NCBI GenBank assembly: GCA_022827835.1
Contig: JAJEIO010000017.1
Location: forward strand, 1-64,000
Direction of reading: 5' to 3'
Length of the DNA: 64,000 nucleotides
Source: Candidatus Latescibacterota bacterium
GTDB taxonomy: Bacteria > Latescibacterota > UBA2968 > UBA8231
Part shown: piece by piece, positions 58,722 through 64,000 of the stretch
Numbering within the stretch: position 1 is the first letter of the stretch
How the letters are laid out: every line of letters begins with the position of its first letter
Made by a program: the position numbers and the translations under genes
The notes under the pieces: generated by a model
The model's database searches: none
What the model saw: only the letters and a program-made list of their open reading frames with translations
What the model was told of the DNA's origin: nothing

Positions 58722-58803
58722 TCTCTCGCTGTGGCGCATTGAATCATGGGATTCAGAAGTTAGATCGCGGAGAGCGCGAAAGGTTCGGTGACAAAAAAGC
58801 ACC

Positions 58804-60738
58804 ATGCCCCCTCCACGCTCAGGGTACACCTTCAGAGCCTTCTTCTTGGGCGCACTCTGCGCCGCCTTTCTCGCCGCAGGTGCCCCCTATTGCAACATGG
58901 TCCTGCGCGGCTCGTATATGACCCAGGATTTTTCCACTCCTGGGGCGCTCTTTCTGTTTTTCTTTTTGGTCGGCGTATTCAACGCGCTGTACAAATGCGT
59001 CTTCCCCAGCGGCGGCCTCGCCCGCGCCGAGTTGCTACTGATCTACAGCATGATGCTCATCGCCTCGGCGATTACCACCTGCGGCCTCTCTGAATACCTC
59101 TTGCCGATCATGGGGTCTTGGCTCTACTTCTCCACCCCGGAAAACCGCTGGGACGACCTGTTCCATCCCTATATACGCGACTTCTTGGTGCCCGATGACG
59201 CGCGCGCCATCAAGCACTTCTACGAGGGGCTGCCCACGGGCGCGTCTGTTCCTTGGGACGTTTGGCTGCTTCCCTTGCTTGGGTGGAGCGCCCTTATTGT
59301 CGCCGTCTATTTCGCCATGATCTGCGTAGCCGTCGTTCTCCGCCGCCAGTGGATCGAGCGCGAAAAGCTCATCTATCCGCTCGCGCAATTGCCGCTCGAC
59401 ATGGTGCGCCAAAGCGACGAGAGTCGGCTGCCGCCGTTTTTTAAAAGCGCGAGTTTGTGGATTGGTTTTGCCATTCCCTGCCTCATCTCTTCGACCAATG
59501 CCTTCCACAACTACTTCCACGTCTTTCCGCAAATCCAGCTCTCCTCGGGCATTGGCCTTTTTCGCGACACTGTTCATCTTCCGGTGGTGCTCAGCTTTCC
59601 GGTCCTCGGCTTTGCTTATCTGATCAACCTCGAGATCGCCTTCAGCCTGTGGTTTTGCAATGTGCTGGTCAATGTGCAAAAGGGACTCTACGGCGTGCTC
59701 GGCGTCACCTCTGGCGAGGCGTTAGACACCTTTAGCGTCAATCCACCGGCGATTGCCCACCAGGAAATGGGGGCGCTGATCGCGCTAGTCGTCCTTACGC
59801 TGTGGGTGGGGCGCGGGCACCTCAAGGACGTGTGCCGCAAGGCGTTTTTCAATGCTGAAGATGTCGATGACTCGGACGAGATTCTTTCCTACCGCGTCGC
59901 GGTCTGTGGCGCGCTGGCGAGCTTGGGTTTTGCCGGGGGTTGGCTTTATCTGAGTGGCATGCCGCCGCTAGTTGCCCTGCTCTTTCTGATTAGCGCCTTT
60001 GCTATCTTCGTAGCTTTGACCCGCATTGTCGCCGAAAGTGGGGTGCCCGAGGCGCGCACGCCGATGATGCCGCAGAGCTTTGTCGCCACGGGGATTGGCA
60101 CGACCGCAGTTGGCGAAACCGGCATTACTGCTCTTGGGTTCTCTTTTACTTGGGCTACCGAACTGCGCGTCGTGGTGATGGCCTCGGCCGCCCATGCCCT
60201 CAAGCTGCTCGACGGTCAGCAGGGCCGCCACCGCCCCTTCTTCTGGGCGCTGATGCTGGCGGTGCTGGTCAGCATGGTTAGTTCGATGTGGGCGATCCTC
60301 GATTTGTCCTACCGCTACGGCGGCATCAATCTCAACCGCTGGTTTTTTGGCGGCGGTGCCCGCGCTCCCTTTGAGAGCTTTGTCGCCCGCCTCTTGCTCA
60401 ACCCCACCGGGCCTAGCTGGGAGGGTTGGTTTTCTACGGGGATCGGCGCTGCGATCATGAGCGGCCTGATGCTGGCCCGGCACTACCTGACGTGGTGGCC
60501 CGTGCATCCCATTGGCTTCCCGATCGCCGGTCTCTGGCTGATGAGTCACTCTTGGTTTTCGATTTTTTTGGCGTGGCTCTGCAAGGCCATCGTCCTCAAG
60601 TACTGGGGACCACGCGGTTTCCGCGCCGTTCGCCCGTTCTTCATGGGGGCGATCCTCGGTCAGTTTGCCAGTGCTGGGGTCTGGCTGGTTATCGACGCCT
60701 GTACCGGCATGACCGACAACCGCATCTTTAGCTGGTGA
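58804..60738 (+). CDS. OPT-like polytopic membrane protein (DUF6785/DUF6784)
   Basis: A 644-residue protein with about 14 hydrophobic segments. N-terminus SGYTFRAFFLGALCAAFLAAGAPY, the interior RRQWIEREKLIYPLAQLPLDMV and the late HYLTWWPVHPIGFPI match the DUF6785/6784 membrane proteins that resemble oligopeptide transporters (OPT) and recur in Latescibacteria-, Poribacteria- and Planctomycetes-type genomes. Transport is inferred from topology only. No strong ribosome site precedes the ATG. Confidence 0.75.
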   Translation: MPPPRSGYTFRAFFLGALCAAFLAAGAPYCNMVLRGSYMTQDFSTPGALFLFFFLVGVFNALYKCVFPSGGLARAELLLIYSMMLIASAITTCGLSEYLLPIMGSWLYFSTPENRWDDLFHPYIRDFLVPDDARAIKHFYEGLPTGASVPWDVWLLPLLGWSALIVAVYFAMICVAVVLRRQWIEREKLIYPLAQLPLDMVRQSDESRLPPFFKSASLWIGFAIPCLISSTNAFHNYFHVFPQIQLSSGIGLFRDTVHLPVVLSFPVLGFAYLINLEIAFSLWFCNVLVNVQKGLYGVLGVTSGEALDTFSVNPPAIAHQEMGALIALVVLTLWVGRGHLKDVCRKAFFNAEDVDDSDEILSYRVAVCGALASLGFAGGWLYLSGMPPLVALLFLISAFAIFVALTRIVAESGVPEARTPMMPQSFVATGIGTTAVGETGITALGFSFTWATELRVVVMASAAHALKLLDGQQGRHRPFFWALMLAVLVSMVSSMWAILDLSYRYGGINLNRWFFGGGARAPFESFVARLLLNPTGPSWEGWFSTGIGAAIMSGLMLARHYLTWWPVHPIGFPIAGLWLMSHSWFSIFLAWLCKAIVLKYWGPRGFRAVRPFFMGAILGQFASAGVWLVIDACTGMTDNRIFSW

Positions 60739-60750
60739 TTGTCAGGGGCG

Positions 60751-61296
60751 TTACCAGCGATAGAGCAAGGCGAAATTTGGAATGGGGCGGATGGCAAAGC
60801 CATCGTCGGACACGAGGAAGATGGCGATGGGAACGTCCATGGAAACGGCGATGTTTTTGGTGCCGATCTCTAACCCCACGCCCGGTCCCGCTACGACATC
60901 TAGCTTCTCGTCGATCCCTTTGTCGCCTTCGACATGGAGCCCTACCTCTACATCTGGTTTCACCTTGACGTCTAGCCTGCCGCTAACAAAGTTCCATTGT
61001 TCGCTCCGCCGGTAAAACGCAGCCACGCCCCCAGACAAAAACGCTCGCGCCCACTCGCCTTGGTGCAAGGTCTTGAACAAGGTAAGCCCCCCAAAGAGAT
61101 AGCGTTCCTCTTGGGACCAATACGGAAATCCCGAGACCTGCCAGCCGTTGCCGGTAGTGGGATTTTGGCGGCCGTAACTGAGCCCCAGACCGTAGGTTGG
61201 TCCGGCCACGAACCCAACGCTGTGGCCCGCGCCGTCTGCGGCCAGCATGGCCGGTGCTAGCAAAGTTGCCAGCGCGATACTGCGCAAAATGAGCAT
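60751..61296 (-). CDS. Small secreted barrel-like protein
   Basis: A 181-residue protein with signal peptide MLILRSIALATLLAPAMLAAD and alternating beta strands (VGFVAGPTYGLGLSYG, GLTLFKTLHQG, FLSGGVAAFYR, VAGPGVGLEIGTKNIAVSMDVP), ending in FALLYRW, a C-terminal aromatic as in outer-membrane barrels. AGGAGG precedes the ATG. It starts 8 bases after the stop of the upstream gene, so both are co-transcribed. Function unknown. Confidence 0.62.
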   Translation of the reverse strand: MLILRSIALATLLAPAMLAADGAGHSVGFVAGPTYGLGLSYGRQNPTTGNGWQVSGFPYWSQEERYLFGGLTLFKTLHQGEWARAFLSGGVAAFYRRSEQWNFVSGRLDVKVKPDVEVGLHVEGDKGIDEKLDVVAGPGVGLEIGTKNIAVSMDVPIAIFLVSDDGFAIRPIPNFALLYRW

Positions 61297-61304
61297 GGTA
61301 CCTC

Positions 61305-62078
61305 CTACATGTCGCGTAATAGCACTATGAACAACCCGACGTCCTCTTGTTCGTCACCCCGCAAATCCACGCTGACGCCTGCGTTCAGCACCATGCCATC
61401 GCCGATGCCGATGTCGAAATTCGGCTCTAAGCGGATGCTGAGATCACCCTCCAAGTCGGAGGTGTTGGACGTGAGGAGCAAGTCGAGGTACGCGCTTAGT
61501 TTTTCGCTGAATACTTGGGCTGGTTCGAGCAAGAGATCGACGACGACCCCCTCCTCAGCGTAGCCTTCGAGTGCGGCGACCTGCAATCGAGTGTTGAAGC
61601 GGAAGGTGGGTCCAATGCGCATGGTCTGCATGAGACCGACGGCCAAGCCGGGATTGTCGATGTCTCCGGCGGGTAGCACAATGTTAGCGGTCGCCGCGCG
61701 GTTGGTGCCGAGTTGGTACTTGCTGCCGACGACGAGCGACGAAAAGTTGGAATTTCCATCTTTGAAAAAGCCAAAGGTGAGATGCGTGCCCACTTCAACG
61801 CGAGCGTGAGGGTTGAATTTGGCCATGGCGATGATATTGCTCACGTCCTTGAGTTCTTTGAACGTGGAGGGAGCGGAGCGGACGCCAATATCGACGCTGG
61901 TGTAGCCTAGGCCGCCCGGCAGGACGTAGTAGGGGTCGTAGCTGAGGGGAGCATGGACGGGTGCAGGGACGGTCTCAAGAGCGACCGTTTCTTCGGCTGG
62001 AGCGTCGTCTTCGGGCTGAGCGTGGACAGCAGTGTTTATTAGCGCAAGTATGCCAATCAGTACGCAAAACAGGTGCAT
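61305..62078 (-). CDS. Secreted beta-rich outer-membrane-like protein
   Basis: A 257-residue protein with signal peptide MHLFCVLIGILALINTAVHAQ, an acidic linker, then strands (LGYTSVDIGVRSAPSTF, ARVEVGTHLTFGFFKDG, SSLVVGSKYQLGTN, DLSIRLEPNFDIGIGDGMVLNAGVSVDLRG) typical of a porin-like or transporter-like barrel of unknown role. AGGAGA precedes the ATG. First gene of the two-gene barrel operon. Confidence 0.62.
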   Translation of the reverse strand: MHLFCVLIGILALINTAVHAQPEDDAPAEETVALETVPAPVHAPLSYDPYYVLPGGLGYTSVDIGVRSAPSTFKELKDVSNIIAMAKFNPHARVEVGTHLTFGFFKDGNSNFSSLVVGSKYQLGTNRAATANIVLPAGDIDNPGLAVGLMQTMRIGPTFRFNTRLQVAALEGYAEEGVVVDLLLEPAQVFSEKLSAYLDLLLTSNTSDLEGDLSIRLEPNFDIGIGDGMVLNAGVSVDLRGDEQEDVGLFIVLLRDM

Positions 62079-62106
62079 AAGGTCTCCTAAAATTGTGAGG
62101 GAATGT

Positions 62107-63057
62107 TCAAAAGCCGCAGCGCTTGCAGGCGCGGAAGAAAGGCTCGGCCATGGCGTAGGCCCCGCGAAAGACCATATCGCTGGTGAGGGGGTGCACGCAG
62201 ATCAGGCGCGCGCCGTTGTCGATGGCTTCGACCATGCCGTCTTCGATGTCTTGGGGGTCTTCCATTGCGCCGTGACCGACGACGCGGCCAGTGTGGACGC
62301 CGCGCTCGGCTGCGGCGCGGAAGAGAGCGTTGACTGCGTCGTTGACTTCGGGGAGGTCGCCCTCGCGCAGGATGGCGTCGAAGGGGCCGACGAAACCGCA
62401 GGCCTTGTTGTGCCCTTGAGCGGCCATCAGGTCGAGGACGCGATCGCGGGTCTCGATGTCGATGATGTATTCCTTGGTCTCAAACTGGATCCAGCCTTGG
62501 GTCTCGGTCTCGGTGCCGCGCAATTCGTCGGGAGTGAACATCATGGTCCGTTCGCCGTCGCGCACCGGATATCCACCGCGGTCGTCTGGGGTGGCTTGGC
62601 CGGGAACGGGGAAGTTGATGGCGCGGAAGTAGCGCTCGGCCTCCTCGTAGGTGGTGCCATAGGGGCGCATCGTCGCCCGCGCCCCGAGTTGGAAGGCGTC
62701 GCCGTGTTCGGAGCGGGCCTCGCGGGCTAGACGCTGGACCGGCAAGATGCCGTGGCGGGCGACGACGGCGTTTTGCTCGCGGCCGTACCAGCCTTCCCAC
62801 TGGCTGTGCTCGGCGTCGTTGACTATCCACGACCAGCCGGCCTTGGCCCAGGCGTGGACCTCGGCGTCGCGCAGCTTGTGCCACGGCACGTCGTTGAAGC
62901 CGCCCAAAAGGGGTGGGGTTTTGGCCACGGACTCGCACTGGTCGAGGGTTTCCTTGAGCGGGTTGCGGGCGGGATTGAGGGCATAGTTGTAAGCGCGGCG
63001 GGCGAATTCCTCTGCTTTGAGGGGCCGGCTGCCGCCGATGGCTGCGATGGCGTCCAC
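62107..63057 (-). CDS. HpcH/HpaI-type aldolase/lyase family protein
   Basis: A 316-residue protein of the phosphoenolpyruvate/pyruvate TIM-barrel superfamily. Signature pieces: WSWIVNDAEHSQW (metal/substrate loop), GARATMRPYG (conserved Arg), GWIQFETKEYIIDIE (metal Glu strand), and KACGFVGPFDAILREG (usually GPxDL). The barrel carries an insertion around residues 135-180. The start is a GTG with AGGAGG 7 bases upstream. Substrate probably a 2-keto-3-deoxy acid-like compound, in keeping with the dehydratase far upstream, but unproven. Confidence 0.75.
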   Translation of the reverse strand: MDAIAAIGGSRPLKAEEFARRAYNYALNPARNPLKETLDQCESVAKTPPLLGGFNDVPWHKLRDAEVHAWAKAGWSWIVNDAEHSQWEGWYGREQNAVVARHGILPVQRLAREARSEHGDAFQLGARATMRPYGTTYEEAERYFRAINFPVPGQATPDDRGGYPVRDGERTMMFTPDELRGTETETQGWIQFETKEYIIDIETRDRVLDLMAAQGHNKACGFVGPFDAILREGDLPEVNDAVNALFRAAAERGVHTGRVVGHGAMEDPQDIEDGMVEAIDNGARLICVHPLTSDMVFRGAYAMAEPFFRACKRCGF

Positions 63058-63115
63058 TTAGGTGCCTCCTTGTTTCTCGTTTAGTGTTGTAGTTGCGTTA
63101 ATAGAATATAAAGAG

Positions 63116-63184
63116 CCGCAATGTCCATTGTGGGAATTGCGAATGGAATGGAGCAGTTTAAAAGGTTGCAATGTCCGTTGTTGC
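63116..63184. other. Intergenic region with repeated GCAATGTCC half-sites
   Basis: GCAATGTCCATTG and GCAATGTCCGTTG occur 49 bases apart. They resemble one arm plus flank of the operator candidates (GAATGTCCGTTG) but lack the opposite arm. May be a degenerate or half-site version; weak. Confidence 0.3.
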
Positions 63185-64000
63185 TAGCCAGTCGGGAGGA
63201 TACTGGACAACAGCGTCGCTAGGCCCAAAAACGAAAGGAAGCCCACGATGTCGGTCACGGTCGTGAGAATGATTGAGGACGCCGTCGCGGGGTCGTGGCC
63301 CAGCTTGACCAGCACGACCGGGATGGCTGCGCCGGCTATGGACGCGAGCACCATGGACGCCAGCATGGCGAACAACATGATGAGGGCTAGCCCGAAGCTC
63401 TGGCTCCAGATGAAGACGCCGATCGCGGTTACCACGGCGATGGCCAGTCCGTTGCAAAAGCCGATGGCTAGCTCCTTGCCAAGGACGCGGGCCGCGTGCG
63501 AGGTGCGGATTTCGCGCAGCGCGAGTCCTCGCATGGTCACAGCGAGGGCCTGCGCGCCGGTGTTGCCCGACTGACCCGCAACTACGGGCAGCAGGACCGC
63601 GAGTGCGGTAAACTTGGCAATCGTGTCCTCGAAGAGGCCGACGACCGCAGCCGCGAGAAAGGCGGTTACGAGATTGATGTTGAGCCAGGGTAGCCGGCTG
63701 CGAATGCCTACCCACGGCTTGGAAAGGGCGCGTTCTTCCGCGGATACACCGACCATCTCTTGGACATTTGTCGCCAGATCTTGCTGCGCCGCGCTCACGA
63801 GGCCGTCGTGGCGAATGACGCCTACTACTTGTCCGGCAAAATCGACCACTGGCAGGCTCGTGAGACGGTAGGTGTTCAGGAGTTCGACGACCTCCTCGTG
63901 CGGCGTCATGGGAAGCACTTGCACTGCCGTGCCGTCGCGAAGATCGCCGAGCGACAACTCCGGATCTGCGGCGACTACGTCTGGCAGCCGCACCACGCCT
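63184..64000 (-). CDS. mgtE: Magnesium transporter MgtE (partial, N-terminus outside window)
   Basis: The C-terminal 270-odd residues of an MgtE Mg2+ channel; the gene continues past 64000. Visible are the second CBS domain (VLPMTPHEEVVELLNTYRLTSLPVVDFAGQVVGVI), the plug-helix region and the membrane domain with AVLLPVVAGQSGNTGAQALAVTMRGLAL, the ion-pathway signature, and GHDPATASSIILTTVTDIVGFLSFLG with the conserved pore Asp in TTVTD. Product should be an inner-membrane Mg2+ channel gated by Mg2+ binding to the missing N and CBS domains. Confidence 0.88.
   Translation of the reverse strand, partial: GVVRLPDVVAADPELSLGDLRDGTAVQVLPMTPHEEVVELLNTYRLTSLPVVDFAGQVVGVIRHDGLVSAAQQDLATNVQEMVGVSAEERALSKPWVGIRSRLPWLNINLVTAFLAAAVVGLFEDTIAKFTALAVLLPVVAGQSGNTGAQALAVTMRGLALREIRTSHAARVLGKELAIGFCNGLAIAVVTAIGVFIWSQSFGLALIMLFAMLASMVLASIAGAAIPVVLVKLGHDPATASSIILTTVTDIVGFLSFLGLATLLSSILPTG

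Noticed and set aside
1..64000. tRNA, rRNA or riboswitch genes
   Set aside because: No cloverleaf, rRNA-like or known riboswitch sequence was recognised by eye in the intergenic regions; a covariance-model search would be decisive.

Overview
The window looks like a chromosomal segment of a GC-rich, diderm, uncultivated-type bacterium. FlgD-like sorting motifs (NYPNPFNPST), dockerin, YWTD and PD40 surface proteins, many one-off degradative enzymes (creatininase, phytanoyl-CoA dioxygenase-like, formylglycine sulfatase, enolase-superfamily dehydratase, CocE hydrolase, CBM9-like and DUF5916-like proteins) and multidomain ECF sigma factors together suggest the FCB side of the tree, for example Latescibacterota, Poribacteria or relatives. 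That placement is inference from gene content; there is no rRNA or marker gene here. No tRNA, rRNA, CRISPR array, transposase or prophage gene was recognised.

Layout. 0-5 kb: serine acetyltransferase, a 14-TM MFS exporter, an ECF sigma factor whose C-terminal half resembles a DNA sliding clamp, and a crotonase. 5-12 kb: two tandem CBM9-like proteins, creatininase-family amidohydrolase, HAD phosphatase plus CDP-alcohol phosphatidyltransferase, GNAT acetyltransferase, and a phytoene-desaturase-like oxidoreductase. 11.7-12.8 kb: a vapB with a broken vapC, then an intact hicAB. 12.8-16.1 kb: small secreted proteins, including a collagen-like lipoprotein.

16.2-23.3 kb is a compact seven-gene minus-strand operon. 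It encodes an inactive-looking trypsin/FHA membrane protein, a membrane VWA protein with a MotB/ExbD-like anchor, an FHA protein, an ExbB/MotA-type channel, a second FHA protein, a PP2C phosphatase, and a Ser/Thr kinase with coiled coil and ankyrin repeats. I read it as an ion-driven envelope machine controlled by Ser/Thr phosphorylation. It is the best candidate for an undescribed system.

23.3-35 kb is a repeat-rich mosaic of surface-protein genes (collagen-YWTD lipoprotein, duplicated beta-barrel, lipocalin-like lipoprotein, 1245-residue multidomain protein, dockerin/PD40 protein). They are interleaved with four intact or decayed copies of one WYL-domain regulator. A palindrome CGGACA-N5-TGTCCG recurs upstream of these genes and of the regulator, suggesting a local regulon.

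35-50 kb is a catabolic block: TIM-barrel isomerase and PhyH dioxygenase (minus strand), then on the plus strand an enolase-superfamily dehydratase, a complete Dpp/Opp-type ABC importer, a GH2-like protein, a sulfatase, a metallophosphoesterase and a Gfo/Idh oxidoreductase. A PIN toxin-antitoxin pair and a palindromic repeat interrupt the importer genes, and short direct repeats bracket the phosphoesterase. 50-64 kb: CocE hydrolase plus MBL hydrolase, an AT-rich probably acquired ABC exporter, a second ECF sigma factor with TPR repeats followed by a promoter-like element shared with the first sigma gene, a DUF5916-like outer-membrane protein, a DUF6785-like membrane protein, two small barrel proteins, an HpcH/HpaI-type lyase and the 3' part of mgtE.
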